From: Pseudoalteromonas sp. SMS1
GTDB taxonomy: Bacteria; Pseudomonadota; Gammaproteobacteria; Enterobacterales; Alteromonadaceae
NCBI RefSeq assembly: GCF_021530565.1
Contig: NZ_JAKGBI010000016.1
Location: forward strand, 86,935-150,934
Direction: 5' to 3'
DNA: 64,000 bases
In this document: positions 33,174-42,523 of the stretch, piece by piece
Layout of the letters: the number at the start of each line of letters is the position of its first letter
Numbering within the stretch: the stretch's first letter is position 1
Program-made: the position numbers and the translations under genes
Notes under the pieces: generated by a model
Database searches by the model: none
The model's input: only the letters and a program-made list of their open reading frames with translations
What the model was told of the DNA's origin: nothing

Positions 33174-33188
33174 ATATTGTAACAATAT
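33174..33188 (+). promoter_or_regulatory. Palindromic operator before the flavoprotein-FeoB operon
   Basis: ATATTGTAACAATAT is a perfect 7-1-7 inverted repeat ending 11 bases before the ATG at 33200, within a TGATATGATAT context. AT-rich palindromes with TGTAACA-like centres are typical of metal-responsive repressors (Fur/Zur/MntR or ArsR type). A repressor bound here would block the start. The protein that binds it is not identifiable from the window. Confidence 0.5.
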
Positions 33189-33199
33189 CGGGTGTGAAG

Positions 33200-34339
33200 A
33201 TGTCGAACGAAAATCAAATAACAAAAACGGAAGTGGTGATAGTGGGGGCTGGACCTGCTGGATTGGGTTGTGCCGCACTTTTGAAGCAAATGGGCATTGA
33301 AGACCAAGAACTCATAGTGCTAGAGCGAGGCGAAATAGGGGAGTCATTTTTACGCTGGCCAAAAGACATGCGGCTAATTACACCGTCATTTCCCAGTAAT
33401 GGATACCATCAAACTGACTTAAATGCGATTACACCAGATACGTCACCGGCATTCAATGCGGGCAAAGAGCATTTAAGTGGTGAGGAATACGCCAAATACC
33501 TTTCAATGGTTGTAAACCATTACAAGATTCATGTGACGACCAACACAGAACTAGAGACGGTGACTTCTCGCGGACCTGGAAAGGGGTTCGAGTTAACTGC
33601 GGGCGAGCGCACAATACATTGTAAATTTTTAATTTGGGCGGGGGGGGAATTCCAATCGCCAAACACCACGGGTTTTACTGGTGCAGATCTGTGTATTCAT
33701 AACGCGATGGTTAAGGAATGGCAAACACTGGAAAAAGGCCATTATGTAGTGATTGGCGGGTATGAAAGTGGTGTAGATGCGACATTTAACTTAGTCACTC
33801 ATGGTAACAAAGTGACTTTGTTAGATTTAAATGGGGGAGCGCAGGATACGTTTGATCCCAGTCGCGTGCTGTCTCCTTACACAGCTGAACGTTTGTCTAC
33901 TATGTCTAATGCTCAGGGCGTGGAATATGACGACAACTTTGAAGTGAGCAATGTATTCAAGCAAGGTGATGGGTACATAGTGCAATCTACAGATGGTAAA
34001 GAAGTGTTCTCGCAATACCCTCCAATCAACTGTACAGGGTTTAACATTGACTTGGGCCCAGTCACCGACTTTTTTGTATATCAAGACAATGGTTACCCTT
34101 GGGTAAGTCCGTTTGACGAATCAACGAAAATACGCAATGTATTTCTTGCTGGCCCTCGTTTGTACCATGACCCTACGCTACTTTGCTTCATCTATAAGTT
34201 TAGGGGGCGGTTTGCGGCGCCTTGTGCCGTAATTGCAAGCGAATTGGAGTTAGATACGTCCATTTTTAAACACTATCAGCAAGCTGGTATGTTGTTGCAA
34301 GAGTTAGACTGTTGCAAAGAGCAGGAGTGCTTTTGCTAA
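33200..34339 (+). CDS. FAD/NAD(P)-binding oxidoreductase with Cys-rich tail
   Basis: 379 residues from the ATG at 33200 (an in-frame GTG lies 6 bases earlier). GAGPAGLGCAALLKQMG is the FAD motif. SFLRWPKDMRLITPSFPSN and a second Rossmann motif GGYESGVDATFNL (about residue 185) place it with CzcO/YpdA-type flavoproteins. It ends with LDCCKEQECFC, four Cys in the last ten residues, a likely metal-binding tail. Its stop overlaps the start of the FeoB-like gene (TAATG), so the two are translationally coupled and probably cooperate in metal reduction or uptake. The electron acceptor is unknown. The palindrome at 33174-33188 is the likely regulatory site. Confidence 0.8.
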   Translation: MSNENQITKTEVVIVGAGPAGLGCAALLKQMGIEDQELIVLERGEIGESFLRWPKDMRLITPSFPSNGYHQTDLNAITPDTSPAFNAGKEHLSGEEYAKYLSMVVNHYKIHVTTNTELETVTSRGPGKGFELTAGERTIHCKFLIWAGGEFQSPNTTGFTGADLCIHNAMVKEWQTLEKGHYVVIGGYESGVDATFNLVTHGNKVTLLDLNGGAQDTFDPSRVLSPYTAERLSTMSNAQGVEYDDNFEVSNVFKQGDGYIVQSTDGKEVFSQYPPINCTGFNIDLGPVTDFFVYQDNGYPWVSPFDESTKIRNVFLAGPRLYHDPTLLCFIYKFRGRFAAPCAVIASELELDTSIFKHYQQAGMLLQELDCCKEQECFC

Positions 34340-36027
34340 TGGAGCAGTGTATTGATGTTCAAACTTTTTACCCAGAGCCAAAAAGAAAAGGTAAGTGGCT
34401 ATTAATCGGTAAAGAAAGTGTAGGTAAGACCGCGCTTACCGAGAATTTAACAGGTAAACGAGCAGGCAGTAGCAACTTACAAGGCAGTTCTTTATTTTGC
34501 CAAGAATACGTCTGGAACGGCCAAGTGATCACCGATACGCCAGGGATCCAAACGCAGATGGACAGTGTCGTCACGTCGCAAGTATTACGACGTTTAAAAG
34601 CCAGTGAACACGTTATTCTGACACTTAAGTCTACCGAACTACCCGATGATTTGAATGACTTGTGGGAAATGGTGCAAGGGCGCAGTGGCGTTATCATTAT
34701 CACTTATTGGGACAAAGTTAAGCATCGTATGGATGTACAACGTGAATTGGCAAAGTTACGAGCGCAGACTAATTTAGCGTGGATCACGATCGATAATCGC
34801 CATGTGACATCAGCGCAATTGGCACAAATAGAGTTGGCTCTTGATCGTCCAGCAAAGTTTCCCACAAAGACGCCAGACATCACCGCAAATTGGTCAGTAA
34901 AACCTAAACGTTTGTTTTTTGAGTCTGACTATCTTGGACCTTTTTTATCCTTTTTCTTACTGGTATTACCGGCTTGGATTGCTGTGACCAACGCGAATGC
35001 CTTTGCTGATCTACTGTATCCCCATGTAGAGTCGCCAGTGAATATGCTCAAGGAGATGTTGGGCGCTTTACCCGCGCCGATTGCGCATATGTTAGTTGGA
35101 GATTATGGCTTAATATCGATGCTGCCATTTTTAATACTGTATGCGCTACCTACAGTTGTCGTATTCTCTGCGATTATTTCAATTTACAAAACGACTGGAC
35201 TCATTGATAGATTATCTTATCGACTAGACCCGTTTATGCATAAAATCGGCCTAAGTGGAAGAGATTTAGTGCGTGTAATTATGGGTTTTGGATGTAATGT
35301 TCCAGCAATTATTCAAACTAGAAATTGCTCTTGCTGTACCAGAGGAAGTTGTATCTCCGCAATTTCATTTGGCTCGGCTTGCTCTTACCAGTTACCAGCG
35401 ACGGTAGCGGTTTTTTCTGCAGCAGGTAAACCGTATCTGACCCTACCATATTTATTCATTTTAGCGGTAACAACATGTATTTACTTGCTAATAACTACGA
35501 CAAAACAACAAAGAGCTGCTGCAGCATCATACAACTTACTCAGCCGCGGCTTTTTACAGCCGCCCAATTGGCGCTTCGCAATGTCAGAAATGACGAGTGT
35601 GATGAAATCGTTTTTTTCTACTGCATTTCCACTTTTTATTGGGATTTGTTTACTGGTCGGCTTATTGGAGTGGTTAGGGGCCATCGAAACGCTGATTGGT
35701 ATCGTTTCGCCATTAATGGCTGCGGTAAACTTGCCTGAGGGTGCTGCAATTGCCGTTATTTTAGGGGCTATTAGAAAGGATGGGTTGGCGATTGGGTTAA
35801 TAGATAGTACAACTCAAGGGCTCAAATTGGTCGACATTACAGACATTCAGCTACTCTGTGCCGTGTATCTGGCTGGAGTGATGTTACCTTGCGTGGTGTC
35901 ACTTTTGACTATTGTCCGGGAGATGAGTATCGGTTATGCGTCACGATTAGCGATACGTCAAATTTTCTGGGCGCTGTCTTTCACGATGATATTGTCTTGG
36001 GGAGCACCACTTTTATTGTCGGTTTGA
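34339..36027 (+). CDS. Variant FeoB-like GTPase/metal transporter
   Basis: 562 residues from the ATG at 34339 (GGAG 11 bases upstream). The N-terminal G domain has a P-loop GKESVGKT (24-31) and DTPGIQ. The NKxD motif is degenerate (TYWDKV), so nucleotide specificity is doubtful. The membrane part has the first Gate region VIMGFGCNVPAIIQTRNC, followed by an unusual CSCCTRGSC cluster and SACSYQLPATVAVF where FeoB has SCSARLPVY. The second Gate has FFSTAFPLFIGICLLVGLLEWLG and AIRKDGLAIGL. Usual FeoB is about 750 residues. There is no FeoA or FeoC nearby; instead a flavoprotein precedes it. A metal transporter is very likely; the metal may not be Fe(II). Confidence 0.78.
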   Translation: MEQCIDVQTFYPEPKRKGKWLLIGKESVGKTALTENLTGKRAGSSNLQGSSLFCQEYVWNGQVITDTPGIQTQMDSVVTSQVLRRLKASEHVILTLKSTELPDDLNDLWEMVQGRSGVIIITYWDKVKHRMDVQRELAKLRAQTNLAWITIDNRHVTSAQLAQIELALDRPAKFPTKTPDITANWSVKPKRLFFESDYLGPFLSFFLLVLPAWIAVTNANAFADLLYPHVESPVNMLKEMLGALPAPIAHMLVGDYGLISMLPFLILYALPTVVVFSAIISIYKTTGLIDRLSYRLDPFMHKIGLSGRDLVRVIMGFGCNVPAIIQTRNCSCCTRGSCISAISFGSACSYQLPATVAVFSAAGKPYLTLPYLFILAVTTCIYLLITTTKQQRAAAASYNLLSRGFLQPPNWRFAMSEMTSVMKSFFSTAFPLFIGICLLVGLLEWLGAIETLIGIVSPLMAAVNLPEGAAIAVILGAIRKDGLAIGLIDSTTQGLKLVDITDIQLLCAVYLAGVMLPCVVSLLTIVREMSIGYASRLAIRQIFWALSFTMILSWGAPLLLSV

Positions 36028-36341
36028 CTTGCATAAATCTGAGCGGGTGTGTAGCGGCCCGCCTCTGATTTTTGTGGATGCTCACAACTGTAAGTTGTTA
36101 CTTTAATTTTGAGACTGGATCTGGGCTCATTTCCAGTATTTTAGTCAAGAACTTACACTTGAAAGCGGTGAATTTGCATTTTAGCGGTTTAATTAGTAGC
36201 TGGACGTATTTTTATCCACTATGGTCAAAGATATGTTATTGATTAATGCATAGATTGGTCGTCTTAAATTTGTGACTTCAGATTGATCTTGCTGCCAAAT
36301 CCAACGGTATCATTCTTTGGGCATTACACTTAGGAGCATAC
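36028..36341. other. Intergenic region with GC hairpin and promoter of kelch gene
   Basis: 314 bases. Near 36039-36072, GAGCGGG and CCCGCCTC pair across a short loop, followed by TGATTTTTG: a plausible terminator for the FeoB operon. The rest is AT-rich and holds the promoter and ribosome site (AGGAG, about 36331) of the next gene. Confidence 0.45.
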
Positions 36342-37400
36342 ATGCACTTTTCTACTGCAACCCCCGTAATATTTGCAATGAGCCTAGTTATATTCCATGG
36401 ATGGGCTGTTTCTGATGAGTCAGCGAATACTGAAGTGTTAGGCGATAAAGTGATGTGGCATCAAGCGCCAGAGTTACCCATTGCAATGCAAGAGATCTAC
36501 CCCGCAGTTTTTAAAGAGCGTATTGTTGTTGGAGGAGGGCTAACCCCTTCTGACTCTCCTTCATTTTTTGGGCTTGGCCCGAGCACCTCAGTGTACTTAT
36601 TAAACCCGCCTACAGGGAGATGGCAAAAAAAACCATCTTTACCCGAGCCAAGACACCACTTGGGCATGGTCAGCAATCGACATTACGTGTATGGCATTGG
36701 TGGTTTTGCAGCTGAGCAGGGCAGTGCTTGGCAAATACAGCGGTCAGTGTATCGGTTAGACGGGATGTTCCGGGAGTGGCGAAAAGGCCCTGCTTTACCG
36801 ATCCCGCTGGCAGAGTCTGTCTATGCAAGTGTTGGCAAAAATATCCATGTAATCGGTGGCAAAACCATTTCTAAAAAAACAGGTAAAAATGTCGACAGTG
36901 ATGCACACTTTGTGTTGGTAAACAATGCCTACTGGCGTCAGGCAAAACCGGCAAAAATTGTCCGAAACTCCGCAGCCAGTGCAGTTATTGGAGATAAAAT
37001 TTACGTGATTGGTGGGCGCACTTCAGGTGAAGGTAGCGTTAATTTACAAGAAGTCGAGGTATACGATAGTAAAAAGAACAGCTGGACTTCTGCTGCGCCC
37101 TTACCCGTTGCTGCTGGTGGGCTTTCTGCTAGCGTTTTGGACGGTAAAATAATCGTGACTGGTGGGGAGGCGTTTGGTCCTAATAATAATTGGAAAGCGG
37201 GGCAGGCCTATAAACAAGTTTGGCGTTATGACCCACAAGACGATAGCTGGGAGGCACTCCCTGATATGCCAACACCGAGACATGGCCATGGCATGGTCAC
37301 TTTAAATAACACCTTATATATTATTGGTGGTGCAGCCAAAGTTGGTCCTCAAAAAACCTTATCCTCGGTCATCTCCATTGAGGGGCAAAAACCACAATAA
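36342..37400 (+). CDS. Secreted kelch-repeat protein (NanM-like)
   Basis: 352 residues. Signal peptide about residues 1-26. Five to six kelch motifs form a beta-propeller: HHLGMVSNRHYVYGIGGF, ASVGKNIHVIGGK, SAAVIGDKIYVIGGR, ASVLDGKIIVTGGE and HGMVTLNNTLYIIGGA, each with GG followed by a Tyr/Trp strand such as NSWTSAAPLP. N-acetylneuraminate mutarotase NanM is a kelch protein of similar size and location, but no sialic acid genes are nearby, so a general periplasmic kelch protein is the safer call. Ribosome site AGGAGC at good spacing. Confidence 0.8.
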   Translation: MHFSTATPVIFAMSLVIFHGWAVSDESANTEVLGDKVMWHQAPELPIAMQEIYPAVFKERIVVGGGLTPSDSPSFFGLGPSTSVYLLNPPTGRWQKKPSLPEPRHHLGMVSNRHYVYGIGGFAAEQGSAWQIQRSVYRLDGMFREWRKGPALPIPLAESVYASVGKNIHVIGGKTISKKTGKNVDSDAHFVLVNNAYWRQAKPAKIVRNSAASAVIGDKIYVIGGRTSGEGSVNLQEVEVYDSKKNSWTSAAPLPVAAGGLSASVLDGKIIVTGGEAFGPNNNWKAGQAYKQVWRYDPQDDSWEALPDMPTPRHGHGMVTLNNTLYIIGGAAKVGPQKTLSSVISIEGQKPQ

Positions 37401-37433
37401 ATAGACTAATCATGGGGCTCATTGTAATCGGGC

Positions 37434-38318
37434 CTACCTGTCTTTTTCGAACCGCCCTTTGATGTAGTTTACGAGTTGTTTTATCTGGCTTTGGACGTGT
37501 CTTTTACCAAAATAATAGGCGTACATCACCCGTTTACGCGGATACAACTCAGATACGTCTAATTTAACCAACTGATCAGTCACCATGGTGGTAGGCAGCA
37601 TCGCCATATAGTGTGTTGTCAGCGCTGCATGGTGTGCAAGTCCCAAATCATCTACGGCAAGATTCTCTTGTGGGGAAAGCATGACTTCGTCATTAGCAGT
37701 ATCAAAAAAGGCCCACTGCTTAGCCGGATGTGCAATCACACAAGGTAAGGAAGCTATGTGCTGAGCTGTGATCATATTTTGTACTAGATCATGCTTTTTC
37801 AGATATGCTGGGTGTGCGCACACTGAGTATGGAATATCCCATAAATGCAATGCTATGGCAGAGGAGTCAAGTAATGGACCAACCCGAAAGGCAAGATCAA
37901 TATCGTCTTTTAGAAGGTCTTTATTCGTGTTCGAAAGCGCGATATTAAGCTTTAAATCTGGGTGCTCTGTGGCAAAATCAATGAGCCAGGCGCCAAGGAA
38001 GTCGATTCCAGCACGCACGGGCATAGATACGTTCAGTGTGCCTTTGAATTTAGCCTCGGCATCTTCTGCAAGTGCAATAGAATCTTTGAGGTTACTGAAA
38101 AGCGGGGCGCAATCAAGAAACAACTCTTTCCCACGTGGGGTGACTTTGATTTCTCTCGTGGTTCTTTGTAGTAACACCAAGCCGAGTGCGCGTTCAAGCG
38201 ATTCAATTCGCCTACTCACGGTGCTATGCGGCACTCCAGTTTTAGAAGAGGCGGCTTTTAAGCTACCCAATTCGACTACTTCACAAAAGAGGTTCAGGTC
38301 GTCAAGTACACGCTTCAT
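37434..38318 (-). CDS. LysR-family transcriptional regulator
   Basis: 294 residues from the ATG at 38318 (a TTG at 38330 is in frame). The winged helix (MKRVLDDLNLFCEVVELGSLKAASSKTGVPHSTVSRRIESLERALG) is followed by the effector domain with DIDLAFRVGPLLDSSAIALHL. It is divergent from the quinone oxidoreductase at 38464 with a 145-base gap, so that gene is its likely target. A related LTTR branch (AphB/CrgA-like) is suggested by the RTTREIKVT segment. Confidence 0.87.
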   Translation of the reverse strand: MKRVLDDLNLFCEVVELGSLKAASSKTGVPHSTVSRRIESLERALGLVLLQRTTREIKVTPRGKELFLDCAPLFSNLKDSIALAEDAEAKFKGTLNVSMPVRAGIDFLGAWLIDFATEHPDLKLNIALSNTNKDLLKDDIDLAFRVGPLLDSSAIALHLWDIPYSVCAHPAYLKKHDLVQNMITAQHIASLPCVIAHPAKQWAFFDTANDEVMLSPQENLAVDDLGLAHHAALTTHYMAMLPTTMVTDQLVKLDVSELYPRKRVMYAYYFGKRHVQSQIKQLVNYIKGRFEKDR

Positions 38319-38463
38319 TAACTTGCTCAAATAAGTGTAGAAGATTTTATTATCCCATTTTTGGAATTTAAAAGTCCATTATTGATGATTTTTTTATCGC
38401 TTCGAGAGCAGTAGAGTACTGCCCACACCAATATGAACAATATGCAAATACAGGAGCACAAGT

Positions 38464-39459
38464 ATGAAAGCAGTTTTACTCGCGCAAACCGGTGGTAGTG
38501 AGCAACTTCAATATACCGATGTCGTACGTCCCACACTTGCCAGCGGGCAAGTTTTGGTAAAAGTCGCCGCTGCGCCGGTGAACTTTATTGATACCGTGAT
38601 CCGTGAGGGCAATATGCCGCCGGGTATGATGCCAAATTTACCATTTATACCTGGTGTAGAGGGTAGCGGCGTCATCATTGATGCAAATGGCACCAAACTA
38701 ACAAACGGCAAAAAGGTGGCATTTTTAGGGCCCATTGGCGCGGCGATGTATGCCCAATACGCAGCGATTGACGCTGACAGGTTGATCGTTTTGGATGATG
38801 ATGCAGACCTGCTCGCAGCAGGGGCGATGCCAGTGACTTATTTTACGGCTTATCACATGTTGCATAACGTGGTGCGAGCACAACAAGATAAAGTTGCCTT
38901 GATTTATGCCTCGACTGGTGGTGTAGGTACTGCATTGATCCAACTTGCAAAAGCGGCGGGAGTGAAGGTTATTGCCCTTGACCGAAAAGACGACAAAGTC
39001 ACACAAGCCCTTAAGTTAGGAGCCGACTACGCATTTAATTCGACTGGGGACTGGGTTAACCAAGTAAAGGAAGTGACTGGCGGTCATGGTGTTGATTATA
39101 TTTTTAATCCAGTCGCTGGAGATACGATTAAGCAAGACTTAGAAGTGCTGGCGACGTTGGGCCATATTGTGATTTTTGGCTTTTTGGCCGGCGTTGGTGA
39201 GACTAATCTGCAAGCAGAAGTCGTAAATCATTTTGGAAAAGCTCCGACCATTAGTTATTCCGAGATTTATGCAACCTATTTTAGTCATTTTGCACTTGTT
39301 AAGGACGCTTTAGCGCAAGTATATGAATTGCTAGCACAGGGGAAATTAACCCCGGTATTTTCGACTATGCCTCTTGAACATGCAGCAAAAGCTCATGAGC
39401 ACATTCAAAGTGGTAAAGTATTTGGTAAATTATTACTTACGCCCACATTTTCGGACTAA
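38464..39459 (+). CDS. NADPH:quinone oxidoreductase (zeta-crystallin type)
   Basis: 331 residues with an excellent ribosome site (AGGAGCACAAGT-ATG). The N-terminal GroES-like domain (MKAVLLAQTGGSEQLQYTDV; VNFIDTVIREGNMP; PFIPGVEGSGVI) and the Rossmann domain (ALIYASTGGVGTALIQLAKAAGVKVIALDRKDDK) are typical of QOR. HGVDYIFNPVAGDTI and GKLTPVFSTMPLEHAAKAHEHIQSGKVFGKLLL complete it. There are no zinc ligands. It reduces quinones or enones with NADPH in the cytoplasm. Probably regulated by the divergent LysR. Confidence 0.87.
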   Translation: MKAVLLAQTGGSEQLQYTDVVRPTLASGQVLVKVAAAPVNFIDTVIREGNMPPGMMPNLPFIPGVEGSGVIIDANGTKLTNGKKVAFLGPIGAAMYAQYAAIDADRLIVLDDDADLLAAGAMPVTYFTAYHMLHNVVRAQQDKVALIYASTGGVGTALIQLAKAAGVKVIALDRKDDKVTQALKLGADYAFNSTGDWVNQVKEVTGGHGVDYIFNPVAGDTIKQDLEVLATLGHIVIFGFLAGVGETNLQAEVVNHFGKAPTISYSEIYATYFSHFALVKDALAQVYELLAQGKLTPVFSTMPLEHAAKAHEHIQSGKVFGKLLLTPTFSD

Positions 39460-39573
39460 TATCGGGCGCAATGAGAGAGGGAGGTTATTCATATAAGTGA
39501 CATGTTGCACGCTATCTGGTTTATAACTGCTATAGTTAGAAGTAGCTACTCGTGAACCGCAGCAAGGAAGTGT

Positions 39574-42186
39574 ATGGACGGCAACATCCCCTTTCTCGTG
39601 ACCAGTAAGGACTTACTTATTAAGTCTATTAGCCCTGCTGCATCAAAATTACTTGGCTGTAAAAAAGTTTTAAACTTGTCCATTGAGGCGCTTCTTAACT
39701 TTCAACTAGATAACCAAGATAGCGCCATTGGCAGCTACAAAAACCAGTACTTTAAACTCGTAAAATACTCACATTCAGATGGGTATGCTTTCGTACTTCA
39801 ACACAGCAGTACGATATTTGATGAAGGCAGTTTTTTGGCAGACGCCATCGACAGTGCAAACATCGGCTTATGGCGCTACAACCTAAGCTCAAAGTATGTG
39901 TATTTGTCAGACCTCTCAAAACAGTTTGCAGGTGTGGAAGGGGTTACCAAAATTACTTGGCGCAAGCTGTTATGTATGGTGCATAAAGATGACCGCGCGT
40001 TGTTTCCCCTGTTTTTCGAAAACCATGTGCAATTTGGTGTACCACTGCAGTTTGAATTTAGACTAAAGAGCAGTGGACAAAAGCGCTGGTTTTCGCTTAA
40101 AGGGAGCAAAGCGCAAGGCGAATCATCTCAATGGGTCAACGGTACACTGCAAGATTGCACATTAGAAAAAAACACCGTCATTGCGCTGAATGACGCAGAT
40201 GAAAGTAAACAATTGGCCATTGAGGCTGGGAAAATAGGGACTTGGCGAGCCACCAAGTCAGGCAAGTTATGGCGTTGGAAGTGGGATATGCTGGCCAACA
40301 ATATGTTTGGGTTAGACCCAAAAGACATTGGGGACTTAAACAAATGGGTTGAACTCTTGCATCCCGAAGATAGACCAAAGGTGCTTGCTGCGTTGGATGA
40401 AAGCCTCAAAACCGGTGTCGAGTTTAAGCAGCATTATCGCAGCGTGCTGAAAAATGGCGAGATAATCTATGTTTTTGCACAGGGGCGAGTGGGCGAAAAC
40501 TATAAAGGGGAGCATTGCCGAATTGACGGTGTTTGCATTGACCAGACTGAAGTGCATCAGGCCCAGCAGGCGCTTAAGGAGCTCAATACCGAGCTTGAAT
40601 CTAGAGTGAACGATCGCACCGCTGAATTACATAAAACCCTGCAAAAAGCGGAGCGTGCAAATAAAATCAAATCTGAATTTTTATCAATGATAAGCCACGA
40701 ATTGAGGACGCCGCTCAATGGCATTATTGGTGCACTGGATTTATTGGGTCATTGCACGCTTTCAAATGAGTCAAAAGACTTGGTGTATACAGCCTCGACA
40801 TCGGCAAATCACTTAATTACGATTTTGAATGATTTACTCGATTTAAACAAAATAGAAGCGGGCAAACTAGAATTAGAAACCGTTGAATTTGATTTACCCG
40901 TGTTGATATCCGACGTTATTTGTACCTTTAGTGCTACTGCAAAAGAAAAAGGCATTAGTATTAAAGTATATGAGCAATTAGCAATGCTTGCGCCTTTAAA
41001 AGGCGACGAAAACCGGTTCAGACAAATCTTGTTAAACATACTTGGCAATGCCATTAAGTTTACGAACAGCGATGACATAAAACTAAAAGAGATCACCCTC
41101 ACAGCGCACTATAGAAGATTGAATATCTATCAGAGCGAAATCACCATCAGTATTGCGGATACCGGTGTAGGTATGACGCCTGACACCATCAACAAGCTAT
41201 TTACGCCTTTCACGCAAGCTGAAAAGTCAACAACACGGAAGTTTGGAGGTACAGGGCTAGGACTCTCAATATGTGGCAAACTCATTGATTTGATGGGGGG
41301 ACAGATTATTGTGGAAAGCGAGCTCCACAGGGGGAGTACTTTTACAATCAAAGCGCCATTTTGGGTGGATACCAGCGAACATCCCGTATTATCAAAGGTT
41401 CCACTTACTTGCTATGTCTGCGATAGACTTTCTCATGACAATCAACATATCCTTAATTTGGCGAACTCGCTGTATGACGTCACTGAAGAGGTGCATATTG
41501 ACCATCATAGCACTTGGCCGTCTTCAAATACTGAATTGAACTTGATCCTATCTTGCGATTTGGCATTGGTGTCGCAGTATTTGGTCGAGATGGAGCAGCT
41601 CCCCAACTTAGTTATATACACCGACAGCGGCTTGCACAGCCAGTTTGCCTTGTCTTTACCTCAATTTGCTGTATGCGCAAATCAACCTGTCACTGCGCAT
41701 CAGCTTTATGCGCAAATGCAAGCACAGCAGCAAGAGATGCTTAGCATCGATGATTTTGCTTTTGATAGTCAAGAGCAAGTTAGCGGTATTGAGGCGGGGT
41801 CATGTACTCACGATATTCTACTTGTAGAAGATAACCCTTTTAATCAAAAGCTGATTAAAAGTCAGCTTGAAAAGCTTGGTTTTTATTGTGATGTGGCCAG
41901 CAATGGCGCAGAAGGATTCAATTTTTGGTATAGCCACAATTACAAGCTCATTTTGACGGATTGTCATATGCCTGAAGTCGATGGGTATGAAATGACCAAG
42001 CAGATCCGGACCGAAGAAGCTAAAAATGAGCAACCGCCAGTCCCTATCATTGCGGTCACGGGCGCGGTGATGCAGGGGGAAAAGGATATGTGCACATCCA
42101 TCGGGATGAACGATTTCTTATGCAAACCAGTAAGACTGACCGATATAAAGCAGATCATGGAGCGGTGGTATGAATACTCAACCTGA
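39574..42186 (+). CDS. Cytosolic hybrid sensor histidine kinase (PAS-PAS-HisKA-HATPase-REC)
   Basis: 870 residues, no signal peptide or membrane helix. There are N-terminal PAS-like domains at about 1-85, 90-205 and 215-340 (WRKLLCMVHKDDRALF; WVELLHPEDRPKVLAALDESL). A coiled coil spans 335-370. The H-box is SHELRTPLN with His375. HATPase motifs are NRFRQILLNILGNAIKFT, DTGVGM and FGGTGLGLSI. The C-terminal receiver has ILLVEDN and ILTDCHMPEVDG with Asp796. The lack of membrane segments implies an intracellular ligand or redox signal. The stop overlaps the Hpt gene by 17 bases and a response regulator follows, making one phosphorelay operon. Confidence 0.9.
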   Translation: MDGNIPFLVTSKDLLIKSISPAASKLLGCKKVLNLSIEALLNFQLDNQDSAIGSYKNQYFKLVKYSHSDGYAFVLQHSSTIFDEGSFLADAIDSANIGLWRYNLSSKYVYLSDLSKQFAGVEGVTKITWRKLLCMVHKDDRALFPLFFENHVQFGVPLQFEFRLKSSGQKRWFSLKGSKAQGESSQWVNGTLQDCTLEKNTVIALNDADESKQLAIEAGKIGTWRATKSGKLWRWKWDMLANNMFGLDPKDIGDLNKWVELLHPEDRPKVLAALDESLKTGVEFKQHYRSVLKNGEIIYVFAQGRVGENYKGEHCRIDGVCIDQTEVHQAQQALKELNTELESRVNDRTAELHKTLQKAERANKIKSEFLSMISHELRTPLNGIIGALDLLGHCTLSNESKDLVYTASTSANHLITILNDLLDLNKIEAGKLELETVEFDLPVLISDVICTFSATAKEKGISIKVYEQLAMLAPLKGDENRFRQILLNILGNAIKFTNSDDIKLKEITLTAHYRRLNIYQSEITISIADTGVGMTPDTINKLFTPFTQAEKSTTRKFGGTGLGLSICGKLIDLMGGQIIVESELHRGSTFTIKAPFWVDTSEHPVLSKVPLTCYVCDRLSHDNQHILNLANSLYDVTEEVHIDHHSTWPSSNTELNLILSCDLALVSQYLVEMEQLPNLVIYTDSGLHSQFALSLPQFAVCANQPVTAHQLYAQMQAQQQEMLSIDDFAFDSQEQVSGIEAGSCTHDILLVEDNPFNQKLIKSQLEKLGFYCDVASNGAEGFNFWYSHNYKLILTDCHMPEVDGYEMTKQIRTEEAKNEQPPVPIIAVTGAVMQGEKDMCTSIGMNDFLCKPVRLTDIKQIMERWYEYST

Positions 42187-42523
42187 TGAATTAAAAACGC
42201 TAAATCGCAGCACCATCATCGACTTAGTGGGCGATGAACCTGAAAAGATTCAAAAGTTTCACTCTGAGTTTTTAGCCCAGGCTGCAAGCGTGCTAAAAAC
42301 AATAGTTAAATCATTTAATATTAATGATTTTGGTGAGCTCAAAAGCCAAGCCCACTTTCTAAAAACATCTGCTAGAGCTGTTGGAGCAGAGCGCAGCGCT
42401 TACTTTTTAGAAACGATCGAACGCTATAGTTTGGCGAAAAATAAAGCGGCGATTAAACAAGTTATTATCAAGTTAAATAGTGAGTTTATTGCGATCAAAA
42501 AGGAGCTAACCAATGGGGAGTAA
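42170..42523 (+). CDS. Histidine phosphotransfer (Hpt) protein
   Basis: 117 residues, a single all-helical Hpt domain. The phosphorylated site is in QAHFLKTSARAVGA (His62), matching the HxLKGSA pattern. Its start lies inside the end of the kinase gene and its stop overlaps the response-regulator gene by 11 bases, giving strict translational coupling. It should relay phosphate between the kinase receiver (Asp796) and the downstream response regulator (Asp324). Confidence 0.87.
   Translation: MNTQPDELKTLNRSTIIDLVGDEPEKIQKFHSEFLAQAASVLKTIVKSFNINDFGELKSQAHFLKTSARAVGAERSAYFLETIERYSLAKNKAAIKQVIIKLNSEFIAIKKELTNGE

Noticed and set aside
36342..37400. Specific call as sialic-acid mutarotase nanM
   Set aside because: Kelch repeats alone do not prove this, and no nan genes are nearby.
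37768..38334. 188-codon open frame on the plus strand
   Set aside because: It lies antisense to the LysR gene at 37434-38318, has poor protein-like composition and no ribosome site, so it is a shadow frame.
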